46,709 bases of DNA, taken from contig CAIWGV010000003.1 of assembly GCA_903912365.1 (NCBI GenBank), positions 1 through 46,709 of the forward strand, given 5' to 3'. How positions within the stretch are numbered: the first letter of the stretch is position 1; the number at the start of each line of letters is the position of its first letter. This stretch comes from an uncultured Alphaproteobacteria bacterium (lineage in GTDB: Bacteria; Pseudomonadota; Alphaproteobacteria; UBA7879; UBA5542). The position numbers and the translations under genes are program-made. A model generated the notes under the pieces. It was not told the origin of the DNA and searched no databases. It saw only the letters and a program-made list of their open reading frames with translations. Shown here piece by piece: positions 24,103-32,329 of the stretch.

Positions 24103-25536
24103 ATGAAGATCATTTTTTATGAATTAAATGAGGTTCCCTGGAGAGTGGTTGATTATTTTATCAGCGAAAACCCAAAATCGTCCCTTTTGAAAATTCTTCA
24201 AAATTCTTACCAGTACACCACCGTTACCCAGGACTCTGGAGAACTTCATCCTTGGAGCACGTGGCCAACGCTTCACCGAGGGATTTATAACGACACCCAC
24301 AACATTCGATTCATCAACCAAGATATCTCCTCGAAATATCCCCCCATTTGGGAAATTTTGGCGGCTCAGAAAGTTCCCGTGGGAGTTTTTGGGAGCCTTC
24401 AGTCTTGGCCTATTCCCAAGAAACAGTCCTACCGATTTTATGTGCCAGATACCTTTGCCCAGGACAGTCAAACCCATCCTGAAGAAGTTAGTATCTTTCA
24501 GAAGTTCAATCTCCAACAGGTGGAGCGAGACGGCGGAGCGGTCCCAAAAAACCTGACTGTCTCAAAAGATTTGGCGAAGGATTTCTTGCGCCTCATGGAT
24601 AAAGGTCTTTCTTTCAAAAGCGCCGCTCTTATTGCGCAACAGCTTTTAAAAGAAAAGTTAAATCCAGCCTTCCGATCCATTCGACCCATTTATCAAGCTC
24701 CCGTTGCTTTTGATTTTTATTTCAAACTTCTGCAAGAAACAGCCCCTGACTTTTCCACATTTTTCACAAATCATGTGGCCAGCATGATGCACCGATATTG
24801 GCGCCAAGCTTTCCCCCAGGATTTTGCGGAAACCCCTCAAACGGAAGAAGACAAATTTCGAGCTCAAAATATTTTGCGTGCCATGAAACTTGCGGATAAG
24901 CAGCTTAAGAAATTAAAAGCCTTTGCCGATGCCCACGGGTACATTCTCATGATTGCTTCAAGCATGGGCCAAGAACCCATCGATCGAGGAGAGTATGTGG
25001 GGGAACTCAAGATCACCCATATGGATCGCTTTTATGCGGCCATTGGGTATACGGGAGAGGTTAAAAATAATCTGGCCATGAATCCGGACTTTTCTTTTTC
25101 TTTCAAAGACAAGGAAGATTTGACGCTCTTCAGAAATTTAGTTCAGATCCTAAAATCTAAGGAGGGGGGCCCTCTTTTTACATTCAAGGAGTCTGGATTG
25201 ACACTTAACTGCAATCTCCAGTCTTCTCGCGATGTTATTCATCATGGGCATATCTATAAAGGGGAAATGTCTTTGCCTTTTGAAACTCTTGGCATCACCG
25301 TTGAATATAGAGATCAAGGGACCGGATATCATCAGCCCAAGGGGATATGGGTCATTTATCATAAAGACCTTAATCCCATTTCTTACCGAGAAGAGATTGA
25401 GTCCATCGATATTGCGCCGTCCATTCTTTCTTTATTTGATGTTAAGGTCCCCTCCTATATGAATAAGCCTCTTCCTCAAATAAAGGAGCTTAAGACCCTT
25501 ATCCCACAAGAAGAACGCGCACCCGACTTTTTGTAA
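24103..25536 (+). CDS. Alkaline-phosphatase-fold protein with altered metal site
   Basis: A 477-residue protein without a signal peptide. It resembles a divergent alkaline-phosphatase/phosphodiesterase-superfamily group often seen near polysaccharide genes. The candidate nucleophile loop is WSTWPTLHRG (residues 51-60, Thr53 or Thr56). GVFGSLQSWP and YRFYVPDTFA follow, then TNHVASMMHRYW (222-233), SSMGQEP (286-292) and a closing IDIAPSILSLFDVKVPSYM. In classical members the position of TNH would be D-x-H and SSMG would be SDHG. Here those metal ligands are changed, so activity may be altered or lost. It converges on lptA, and the two coding ends overlap by 38 bases. Confidence 0.65.
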   Translation: MKIIFYELNEVPWRVVDYFISENPKSSLLKILQNSYQYTTVTQDSGELHPWSTWPTLHRGIYNDTHNIRFINQDISSKYPPIWEILAAQKVPVGVFGSLQSWPIPKKQSYRFYVPDTFAQDSQTHPEEVSIFQKFNLQQVERDGGAVPKNLTVSKDLAKDFLRLMDKGLSFKSAALIAQQLLKEKLNPAFRSIRPIYQAPVAFDFYFKLLQETAPDFSTFFTNHVASMMHRYWRQAFPQDFAETPQTEEDKFRAQNILRAMKLADKQLKKLKAFADAHGYILMIASSMGQEPIDRGEYVGELKITHMDRFYAAIGYTGEVKNNLAMNPDFSFSFKDKEDLTLFRNLVQILKSKEGGPLFTFKESGLTLNCNLQSSRDVIHHGHIYKGEMSLPFETLGITVEYRDQGTGYHQPKGIWVIYHKDLNPISYREEIESIDIAPSILSLFDVKVPSYMNKPLPQIKELKTLIPQEERAPDFL

Positions 25537-26008
25537 GACCTTTTTCTGGTTTTTTATTCGTAGTGGGATCATATCCAAAAACTTCTGTCACCCCCGTCTT
25601 GCGGTTAATGCGTCCGTAAGAACCTACCAACTGATTATTTTTTTCCGTCACTCTCACGTTGCCTTTGAGGACAATAATGTCTGACACCACATCAAAGTAT
25701 CCCTCATGGGCAAGGGCTATTTTATTGGGCATAACCACCTTTACATTCCCAAAAGCCTCAACTCTTTTTAGCTCAGATTTTTTGCCCTTTTTTTCAAAAT
25801 ATCCATAGATGGCATCCCCTAAAAGGGTGGAATGCCCTTTACGAACAGAGGCATTTTGAAAGGCACTTATCTTCCCGATATTTTGATCAATCTCAATAGC
25901 TCCCTCTCCATGAATATGGATAGGTTCTTTTTTATTTCCTTTTTCTTCAAAGGCAGCTTCTCCGAAGACGGGAATAAGAAAAGTTAAAAAAAGGATCTTG
26001 TATCTCAT
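25499..26008 (-). CDS. lptA: LPS transport periplasmic protein LptA
   Basis: A 169-residue OstA-like protein. A signal peptide (MRYKILFLTFLIPVFGEAA) precedes a beta-jellyroll of the LptA type: IHIHGEGAIEID, GDAIYGYFEKKG, VEAFGNVKVVMPN, AHEGYFDVVSDIIVLKGNVRV and QLVGSYGRINRKTG. LptA forms the bridge over which LPS crosses the periplasm from LptC to LptD. The start overlaps lptC by four bases. The usual next gene, lptB, is not here; the gene instead ends against the convergent gene at 24103-25536. Confidence 0.88.
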   Translation of the reverse strand: MRYKILFLTFLIPVFGEAAFEEKGNKKEPIHIHGEGAIEIDQNIGKISAFQNASVRKGHSTLLGDAIYGYFEKKGKKSELKRVEAFGNVKVVMPNKIALAHEGYFDVVSDIIVLKGNVRVTEKNNQLVGSYGRINRKTGVTEVFGYDPTTNKKPEKGLTKSRVRVLLVG

Positions 26009-26652
26009 CTTTTCCCTCGTGGATCTTCAGAAAAAACAACATCTGCAGGGCCTTTGAGTCTTAAAAAGTTTTTCTTTTCATCTAAAAAGAATCCCTTGGC
26101 ACCCCAAAGTTTTCCATACATACTTATCCCCTGAACAGTCTCAAAGCTTTCAATGGAAGAATTTTTAAAGTCTATCCGAGCAGATTCTGTCCAAATTTCC
26201 GTGTCTCCCTTATCATAGATAAAAGTTACATTCCCATAGAGATTGGCAATCTTTTCTCCCGACGTATGAATATCTCCTCTGTTGGCCAACAAGGAAAGAC
26301 TGGCCCCATCTTTAAGGCTGAGGCGTCCTTGAATTACCTCGAGCTCTACTTTATCCCCACTCACTTGTCTCGCAATATTAGCCTTGAGGCTATAGGACCG
26401 ATCCCCTCCCCCAATAAATCGAGGATTCACTATAAATTTTTTCTGTAAATCTATTTTTTCTCCCTTAATCGTTAAGGCATTTTTCAGGAATAAATTTGGA
26501 AGCTCCTGAAGTTGCATCCACAGAAAAACGCCCCCTAAGAGAACCGTACAAAAAATCAAGAAGATGACTTTGATCAAACGTCTCTGGTCTGATTTTTTAT
26601 AGAATCTATCAATTTTATGGCGAGACAGTTCCGGACCAGACTCTTTAGGCAT
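26005..26652 (-). CDS. lptC: LPS export protein LptC
   Basis: A 215-residue bitopic protein. The cytoplasmic N-terminus is about 26 residues. A single membrane segment (VIFLIFCTVLLGGVFLWMQL) leads to a periplasmic beta domain containing PRFIGGGDRSYSLKANIARQ, GDIHTSGEKIANLYGNVTFI and IWTESARIDFKNSSIESFET. These match the LptC/YrbK pattern. It takes LPS from LptB2FG and passes it to LptA. The start shares its first base with the end of kdsD, and the end overlaps the lptA start, so all three are tightly coupled. Confidence 0.88.
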   Translation of the reverse strand: MPKESGPELSRHKIDRFYKKSDQRRLIKVIFLIFCTVLLGGVFLWMQLQELPNLFLKNALTIKGEKIDLQKKFIVNPRFIGGGDRSYSLKANIARQVSGDKVELEVIQGRLSLKDGASLSLLANRGDIHTSGEKIANLYGNVTFIYDKGDTEIWTESARIDFKNSSIESFETVQGISMYGKLWGAKGFFLDEKKNFLRLKGPADVVFSEDPRGKR

Positions 26653-27638
26653 CAGACAAGTCCTATACGAAGCAGATCATGGATATGAAGGATGCCCAGG
26701 GGGTTACCTTTTTCATCCACAACGAATAAAATTGTGATGGATCCTTGCATAAGATGAAGAGCCTCTTCCAGGATAGCATCAGGAGTGATGGTTTTTGGAG
26801 ATTTTGTCATAATGCTCTTCACGGTTTTGTGCAAAAGCCCTTCCATCATATGACGCCTTAAATCTCCATCGGTTATAATTCCTATTAATTTCCCCGCCCC
26901 ATCTAAAATACCTACACATCCAAATCCTTTGGTGGTCATGATTTGGATAGCCTCTTCCATGGATGCCGTCTCTTCAATCAAGGGAAGGGCCTTCCCCTTA
27001 TGCATGATCTCTTTGACGCGCTTGAGTTTATTACCTAAATCCCCCCCGGGGTGAAAGGCTTTAAAATCTTCCTTTGAAAACCCCTTTTTCGTTAGAAGCG
27101 TCACCGCCAAGGCATCTCCCAAGGCCATCATCATGGTAGAGGATGTGGTGGGGGCAAGTCCATTGGGACAAGCTTCCGGCACAGAAGGAAGCAATAAGGT
27201 AACCGTTGCTTCCTTAGCCAAAGCACTCTCGCTCTTCTGGGTAATGGCGATCAGAGGAATTCCCTTCCGAGAGGTATACCGAATAATCGCCTCTAATTCT
27301 TTTGTTTCCCCCGAGTAGGACAAGGCCAGAACTGCATCACTCGGGAGAATCATTCCCAAATCCCCGTGACTCGCCTCCGCCGGATGAATAAAAAAAGCAG
27401 GCGTTCCCGTCGATGCCATTGTGGAGGCAATCTTTCGGGCCACATACCCGCTCTTTCCCATACCCGTTACGATGAGGCGCCCTTGCAGCCTCCCCATAAT
27501 CTCGATGGCTTCCGAAAAAGAAGCGTCCAGATGGGTTCGAAGAGCCTCAAGGCCCTGGATTTCTACGGTCAGGACTTTCTTGGCTTCTTCGAGGTCTGAT
27601 AATTTTGGATGAGAAAAAACTGTCATTATGGGTTTCAA
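26652..27638 (-). CDS. kdsD: Arabinose-5-phosphate isomerase (KdsD/KpsF)
   Basis: A 328-residue enzyme that turns ribulose-5-phosphate into arabinose-5-phosphate, the first step of Kdo synthesis. A SIS domain (about 45-180) has GMGKSGYVARKIASTMASTG (59-78), the HPAEASHGDLGM loop (85-96), ALSYSGET and HPGGDLG. Two CBS domains follow (about 205-328). The ATG at 27638 is listed; an in-frame ATG at 27626 is possible. The gene lies two bases after a lipoprotein gene and is fused by overlaps to lptC-lptA. KdsA, the next Kdo enzyme, is encoded at 35172-36014. Confidence 0.94.
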   Translation of the reverse strand: MKPIMTVFSHPKLSDLEEAKKVLTVEIQGLEALRTHLDASFSEAIEIMGRLQGRLIVTGMGKSGYVARKIASTMASTGTPAFFIHPAEASHGDLGMILPSDAVLALSYSGETKELEAIIRYTSRKGIPLIAITQKSESALAKEATVTLLLPSVPEACPNGLAPTTSSTMMMALGDALAVTLLTKKGFSKEDFKAFHPGGDLGNKLKRVKEIMHKGKALPLIEETASMEEAIQIMTTKGFGCVGILDGAGKLIGIITDGDLRRHMMEGLLHKTVKSIMTKSPKTITPDAILEEALHLMQGSITILFVVDEKGNPLGILHIHDLLRIGLV

Positions 27639-27640
27639 AA

Positions 27641-27970
27641 TTACAACATACTATCGGGGTACTCATTGTCCATTTGAGGATCGATGATGTTTCTCACGTT
27701 CATGGACTCCTCTCGTGGACTGGTCAATTTTATTTCCTCATCAAACTCTTCCCAAGGATTTTTAGGAGGCAGCACCTCCGTATTGGGGTTTTCTCCCTTG
27801 GCAAGGGTTCCTAGAACCTGCCGTGCTGGAGATAGGGAATCTTTACTCCACACTTTTTTGTAAACAACTTCCCGATCCGATCTAGACCCTCTGGGCTTAG
27901 TGACGGGAGAATCTGCACATCCCCCCAAAAATCCCAACAAAACAAAAACACCCCATAATCTCAATTTCAT
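27641..27970 (-). CDS. Small lipoprotein
   Basis: A 109-residue protein with a type II signal peptide: MKLRLWGVFVLLGFLGGC with the lipobox LGGC, acyl Cys at residue 18. The residue after the cysteine is Ala, so outer-membrane sorting is possible. The rest is hydrophilic and probably disordered, with no known domain. It is the first gene of the kdsD-lptC-lptA operon (two-base gap), which hints at a link to envelope assembly. Confidence 0.75.
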   Translation of the reverse strand: MKLRLWGVFVLLGFLGGCADSPVTKPRGSRSDREVVYKKVWSKDSLSPARQVLGTLAKGENPNTEVLPPKNPWEEFDEEIKLTSPREESMNVRNIIDPQMDNEYPDSML

Positions 27971-27989
27971 AGAAAACCCTCTTCAATTC

Positions 27990-28018
27990 TTGACTTTTTC
28001 TGCCTATTATAATATCAG
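27990..28018 (+). promoter_or_regulatory. Putative trhO promoter
   Basis: TTGACT (27990-27995) and TATCAG (28013-28018) are 17 bases apart, about 35 bases before the trhO ATG. A TATAAT also occurs at 28008-28013 but is only 12 bases from the TTGACT. Confidence 0.35.
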
Positions 28019-28052
28019 AATGTAGTCCATATGGATACCATTGGGAAGAAAA

Positions 28053-28895
28053 ATGACTGAAGTTGTAAATATTTCTGGATATAAGTTCGTAACGCTAGGG
28101 AATCTCCCCTCTCTGCGTGAGACCCTTTTGAGAAAATGTTTTGACCTGGCGGTGAAGGGAACTATCCTTATAAGCCCCGAAGGAATCAACGTTGTCATGT
28201 CCGGTGCCCAGGGGTCCATCGACGCCCTTGTGGATTTTCTGAAAAAGGACTGTCGCTTTGCTGACATGACTTTTAAAGAGAGCATTTCTTCTCACCAGCC
28301 CTTCAACCGAACCCTCGTACGTATTAAAAAGGAAATCATTGCCTTTGGCGTAGAAGGCATTGATCCTGCCACCCATACGTCTCCCCATGTGTCCCCCCAA
28401 ACTCTAAAAACGTGGCTTGATGAGGGACGGGATGTGGTGCTTTTGGATACACGCAATGAGTATGAGGTAAAGCTGGGCACTTTTAAGAATGCCATCAATC
28501 CCCACGTGGATACGTTTCGGGAATTTCCAGAGGCGGTCCGGGCATTGCCGGAGTCTTTCAAAGAAAAAACCATAGTCACCTTTTGCACGGGGGGTGTCCG
28601 ATGTGAGAAAGCAGCGCCGTTCCTGGAAAAAGAAGGATTCAAAGATGTGTACCAAATTGATGGCGGTATCTTAAAGTATTTCGAAGAATGTGGCGGTGCT
28701 CACTGGGAAGGTGATTGCTTTGTGTTTGACCATCGCGTTGCCCTCACCCCGCAGTTGGAACAGAGTACCGCAGCCCTCTGCTTTCGATGCCGCGAACCCC
28801 TCACACCTGAAGAAATTCAGAGTGACGCCTATATCGTAAATGTATCTTGCCCTTACTGCATAAACCCCAAGGTATCCGGGCGTTCTAAGGGCTAG
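28053..28895 (+). CDS. trhO: tRNA uridine(34) hydroxylase TrhO (rhodanese-like)
   Basis: A 280-residue protein of the YceA/TrhO family, which makes 5-hydroxyuridine at position 34 of certain tRNAs. The N-terminal acylphosphatase-like part (GTILISPEGINVVMSG) is followed by a rhodanese domain (about 120-215) with DTRNEYEVKLGTF and the active-site loop FCTGGVRCEKA. A C-terminal Cys cluster (CFRCREPL, CPYC) follows. The ATG at 28053 is preceded by GGGAAG at four bases, so it is preferred over the in-frame TTG at 28041. Confidence 0.92.
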   Translation: MTEVVNISGYKFVTLGNLPSLRETLLRKCFDLAVKGTILISPEGINVVMSGAQGSIDALVDFLKKDCRFADMTFKESISSHQPFNRTLVRIKKEIIAFGVEGIDPATHTSPHVSPQTLKTWLDEGRDVVLLDTRNEYEVKLGTFKNAINPHVDTFREFPEAVRALPESFKEKTIVTFCTGGVRCEKAAPFLEKEGFKDVYQIDGGILKYFEECGGAHWEGDCFVFDHRVALTPQLEQSTAALCFRCREPLTPEEIQSDAYIVNVSCPYCINPKVSGRSKG

Positions 28896-29003
28896 CCTCT
28901 TTCCTAAAATTCCTCTGTAAGTAGTTTTTTTGAATTTTCAAAATAATCTCCCCCCTTCCAATTTTTATATTTAAGTATTACTATTTAGACAGGGAGACTA
29001 TAA

Positions 29004-29579
29004 ATGAATAAAATAATATATAATGTAATAGCTATACTTGTAATTATATTTTCTGTTACTTCTTTTAACTTAAATTCTTATGTTAACATCCATCCGAAAA
29101 ATCCTGTAAAATCTGAAAACATTCTGTGTCGTGCTCTTAAAAAACCTAACCGCCTCCTGTTAAATCGGGCAGAGAGGGTTAACTTAAGAATGTTCTGTAG
29201 CGCGGGCATAAATGAACCTCTTCCCTCTCCCCTTTCCGTAAGATATACGGCCTGCTATTACCGAATACCCAGAGATTGGGCCCAAAGCATTTATTTTAAT
29301 GACAGGTACAATTCTTTGGAAAAAATGGGCCTTATGATCAAAGGACCCCAGGGACTCACATGCCCCAATTTGACATACAGAGACTTTGAGCGGCTGACCT
29401 TCACAGGCAAATTAGACCTACAGTCCCGTATATGGACCACATTGCAGACGAATGAGAAAAATCGAATGTTGAGAAAGAAGGTTACAACAGAGCTTCTCCA
29501 GCCCACCCACCTAACCCCTCTTCCTTATACGGTGAGTGTATATCCCTTTAGGGGCATGAGGATTAACCTTTTAGATTAG
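29004..29579 (+). CDS. Exported or membrane-anchored protein of unknown function
   Basis: A 191-residue protein I do not recognise. Residues 3-24 (KIIYNVIAILVIIFSVTSFNLN) form a signal peptide or anchor. The mature part is basic, with cysteines near residues 42, 65, 84 and 120 that could form disulfides (ILCRALKKPN, RMFCSAGI, YTACYYRIP, GLTCPNL). GGGAG eight bases before the ATG is the ribosome site. Base composition is lower in GC than that of trhO upstream. It converges on the Cys-repeat/kinase-like gene, with only 36 bases between the ends. Confidence 0.6.
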   Translation: MNKIIYNVIAILVIIFSVTSFNLNSYVNIHPKNPVKSENILCRALKKPNRLLLNRAERVNLRMFCSAGINEPLPSPLSVRYTACYYRIPRDWAQSIYFNDRYNSLEKMGLMIKGPQGLTCPNLTYRDFERLTFTGKLDLQSRIWTTLQTNEKNRMLRKKVTTELLQPTHLTPLPYTVSVYPFRGMRINLLD

Positions 29580-29615
29580 GCTGGCATCTTCAAAACCCAT
29601 GCCCCACTCAAAAAA

Positions 29616-31661
29616 TTAGTTCCTTCGTGTACTAAACTCTTTTCTAATTGACTGATTAATTTTCTCAAAAATTACCTTTATATATGTCCTCTGGTTACTC
29701 CAGAATCCGTAGGGAATAGCCCCTATGGACTGCCCTATATCCTCCCTCGACCCCGAGATAGAAAGAAGCGCTCGCTTTGAAATACTCATAGCATCGTCAT
29801 ATTTAGACCAATTAATTTTTTTCTTGAATCTAGAATTTATTCTAATCGCGTAGGCTTTTACATAGGCCTCTAGGAACGGCAAGATAAAGGCCTCATGCCA
29901 GAAGTTTTTGTCTGTCACGAGCCGTGCCACGTTTTGATCATTCTTGAAATGCAGTGTCAAATAGAGATAGAAATGCCTGAGATCTTTCGCCACATCCCGG
30001 GGCTTTTTAAAGGAAATGACAAGAGTCTCAGGGTCAATAAAGGTAATGATGGGCTCTTCATTTTCGATGCCATAGAAAACATTGTTAGAGTGAAAATCAC
30101 CATGGACATTATGTGAATACCCTGTTAAATGCCCAGTATCGTCCTTTGTCATCCCTTCCTCATGGAATCTTCCCAAACGATCCCCAAGAATTGAGAATAC
30201 CTTTTGTGTTTCTTCCAATTCTTTTTTATATTCCTGTTCAGTATCAGAATCTTCCTCAATCATGCCCTGCCCTATATGTGTCCGGTATTTCTGGTAGGGC
30301 AGGTAAACTTTCTCAATAAACTCTTTCGCAATGGCGTAAAGGGGCTTACCCGGCGCTGCGGGCATGACTGTAATGTAGTTCAGCTTTCCATTTGCAAAAT
30401 AGTGACCCGTCCCCAGGGACATGGCAATGGCAGGAAAATCTCTTGGTCTGCGGGGATTTAAGAGATTATATTGTGCAAAATCACGCTTCAATTCCTCCAG
30501 GTTTCGGGACTCAGATATTTTTTTTAGTCCCTTAACAATATACTGAAGTTTTGGCGTTGATCCCTCTAAATCAATAAGCTCTCCACAGGCTGTAAACACA
30601 CCAAACAGCTGGTCTGTCTGCGCCCCCCCGGACCCAAAGGTCTTCACCGTCATACATTGATTGATTCTTTCCTCTGATTCAGGAATGAGTCCCACCAAGG
30701 CACTTTTCACGCCATCAGTCGTCAGATTAGATAATTTCCCCTGAGTTTCTGCTGGCTTCCCCAAGGGAGCTATTAGCCGAGATTTTTTGACAATTCTTTC
30801 TGTGAGGAAAGTATCGCCCAGCTGCCCCCCACGAACTGTGAGAGATTTTTGATCTTCATCATTTTTTGGTATCTCTTCACCGAAAATGCTAGCAAGATCT
30901 CTCGCATGACGTTCTCTTGAAGATAAAGGTTCGGAAATCCTGACATCCTGACTCCCTAGAGAATCAGCAATTTTACGGGTGCATCTCTTTTCCTTTATAC
31001 AAGCTGTCACATGATCGCCTCTAAAGTCAAAAGTCCCATTTGGTTTCAAAGCATGCTTGAGGATACAGCATCGGCATCCTTCCGTTGGCCCCCAAATTTC
31101 TGCCTTACAGCTGGTGCTTTTAGTCAAAATACGGGTTTTTCCGCCCAGCGTGACGGCAGCCTCTCCGGATCTTAGCCGGAGCTTAAAACGACTAGTATCT
31201 CGGGCAATGGCTACCTCATCCGGTGAATTTTTTTCTGGGGGTCTTGCTTCTGCAACAACTTTTTTCACTAAATCAAAATTCCCATACAGGCCACTGACTC
31301 TGAAAGATTTTTTAGGAACCTCCTCCCCTTCATCATCCTCAATAGCATGCCCTGTCTGCCCTAAAAATTTAAGCGCTTCAGGGGAGCATCGACGTTCTTT
31401 GACACAAGCAGTTACATGATCTCCCCGCTCCTCAAAAGCACCATCTTTCTTTAAGGCATGCTTAAGGATACAGCATCGACATCCAACTTCTTCTGAGCCC
31501 CCCCATTTCTCTGCTTTACAACTGGTCTCTTTTGTCAGCGTGACTTGCTTATCCCCCAAAACCACAGACGCCTCTCCAGGCCGGAAAAATTTTGTAAATC
31601 CCCCGTTCGATGGAAACACCAGCGCCACCACTAAAGAAAGGGAGAGTAAAAATCGTGTCAT
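29616..31661 (-). CDS. Exported protein with two Cys-rich repeats and an APH/protein-kinase-like domain
   Basis: A 681-residue protein with a signal peptide (residues 1-20). Two repeats (about 27-101 and 164-237) share the cysteine frame C-x(10-12)-CRCC-x21-C-x5-C and the motifs TSCKAE, GCRCCILKHAL and RGDHVTAC. By hand count about 46 of 64 aligned residues are the same. From about 335 the sequence follows the aminoglycoside-phosphotransferase/kinase fold. It has a Gly-rich stretch (FGSGGAQTD), a candidate nucleotide Lys377 in QYIVKGLK and a hinge-like YITVMPAAPGKPL. The catalytic loop is HGDFHSNN (520-527, Asp522, Asn527), the metal Asp543 lies in FIDPE, and DVAKDLRHF follows. A kinase acting outside the cytoplasm, perhaps in a host cell, is inference. 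Confidence 0.75.
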   Translation of the reverse strand: MTRFLLSLSLVVALVFPSNGGFTKFFRPGEASVVLGDKQVTLTKETSCKAEKWGGSEEVGCRCCILKHALKKDGAFEERGDHVTACVKERRCSPEALKFLGQTGHAIEDDEGEEVPKKSFRVSGLYGNFDLVKKVVAEARPPEKNSPDEVAIARDTSRFKLRLRSGEAAVTLGGKTRILTKSTSCKAEIWGPTEGCRCCILKHALKPNGTFDFRGDHVTACIKEKRCTRKIADSLGSQDVRISEPLSSRERHARDLASIFGEEIPKNDEDQKSLTVRGGQLGDTFLTERIVKKSRLIAPLGKPAETQGKLSNLTTDGVKSALVGLIPESEERINQCMTVKTFGSGGAQTDQLFGVFTACGELIDLEGSTPKLQYIVKGLKKISESRNLEELKRDFAQYNLLNPRRPRDFPAIAMSLGTGHYFANGKLNYITVMPAAPGKPLYAIAKEFIEKVYLPYQKYRTHIGQGMIEEDSDTEQEYKKELEETQKVFSILGDRLGRFHEEGMTKDDTGHLTGYSHNVHGDFHSNNVFYGIENEEPIITFIDPETLVISFKKPRDVAKDLRHFYLYLTLHFKNDQNVARLVTDKNFWHEAFILPFLEAYVKAYAIRINSRFKKKINWSKYDDAMSISKRALLSISGSREDIGQSIGAIPYGFWSNQRTYIKVIFEKINQSIRKEFSTRRN
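30951..31582 (-). repeat. Two duplicated Cys-rich repeat units within the kinase-like gene
   Basis: The unit encoding residues 27-101 (31582-31359) recurs as residues 164-237 (31172-30951). The two copies are alike in the DNA too, for example GCATGCTTGAGGATACAGCA against GCATGCTTAAGGATACAGCA, so the duplication is recent or is kept alike by conversion. The linker after each copy (GEEVPKKSFRVSG and GEEIPKNDEDQKSLTVRG) is also related, so the duplicated block is about 135 residues. Confidence 0.75.
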
Positions 31662-31742
31662 GTTATTTCCTGCCTTTAAAGTTTTTATGCTAAGTTTGTC
31701 CTTGAATTATGAAATTATTTTTTTGAAAGAACAAGAGAAAAA

Positions 31743-32033
31743 ATGCTCGCTTTCTTTACCTTAACAGTCCGTGTAACCCCTCGTGGGGGAAGAGATAAGA
31801 TTGAACAAGTTTCTCAGAGCGATTCCGGTCAGATTTTTTTGAAGGTACGGGTTACGGCTCCACCCGAAGAGGGGCGGGCCAATGCCGCTATCGAAGCTTT
31901 GATTGCGAAAGCCATGGGACTTGCAAAATCTTACGTTACCATTACCCATGGACATAAGAATCGCACCAAGATCATTCGGGTTGAGGGCACGGATCAGCAT
32001 CGGCAGACGTTGTTGGATTTGGGGGAGGCGTAA
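31743..32033 (+). CDS. DUF167 (YggU) family protein
   Basis: A 96-residue protein of the full family length. The DUF167 signatures are LTVRVTPRGGRDKIE, LKVRVTAPPEEGRANAAIEALIAKAMG and VTITHGHKNRTKIIRVEG. The family is conserved across bacteria, archaea and eukaryotes, with a small alpha/beta fold but no settled function. In alphaproteobacteria it commonly sits near folD or argB, but here it stands alone between the kinase-like gene and tRNA-Ser. Confidence 0.9.
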   Translation: MLAFFTLTVRVTPRGGRDKIEQVSQSDSGQIFLKVRVTAPPEEGRANAAIEALIAKAMGLAKSYVTITHGHKNRTKIIRVEGTDQHRQTLLDLGEA

Positions 32034-32059
32034 AGAATTTCTTGCTTTATCGGAATTTG

Positions 32060-32091
32060 ATCGGCATAGAAAACTCGGCAACAATGCCGAT
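32060..32091. repeat. Inverted repeat after the DUF167 gene
   Basis: ATCGGCAT (32060-32067) and ATGCCGAT (32084-32091) are perfect arms around a 16-base loop. The flanks carry further related pieces (TTTATCGG at 32047, CCGATAAA at 32087). The plus strand continues to a T run (AAATTTTTC, about 32102-32111), so it may serve as a loose terminator of the DUF167 transcript. Confidence 0.45.
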
Positions 32092-32129
32092 AAAGTGCTG
32101 ATAAATTTTTCTGGATAGACTCACAAGAA

Positions 32130-32223
32130 TGGCGGAGGGGGAGGGATTCGAACCCTCGATACGGGTTTAAGCCCATATAACGGTTTAGCAAACCGGCGCC
32201 TTCAGCCTCTCAGCCACCCCTCC
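32130..32223 (-). tRNA. tRNA-Ser (GCT)
   Basis: A 94-base class II tRNA on the minus strand, counting the encoded CCA (32132-32130). The acceptor stem GGAGGGG (32223-32217) pairs with CCCCTCC (32140-32134). The anticodon stem CGGTT/AACCG holds the loop TGCTA region, giving GCT. A long variable arm (TATGGGCTTAAACCCGTA) and the T arm GAGGGTTCGAATCCCTC complete it. Confidence 0.94.
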
Positions 32224-32329
32224 GATTTGAGTCTCATCATAGGGTTTTAGAGGTTTCCCCTTAGGTTTGTCAATATAATACTTTACAGACGGCCCAAAAA
32301 CATTTTAGGGTGTCTTTCAGAGGACTCCC

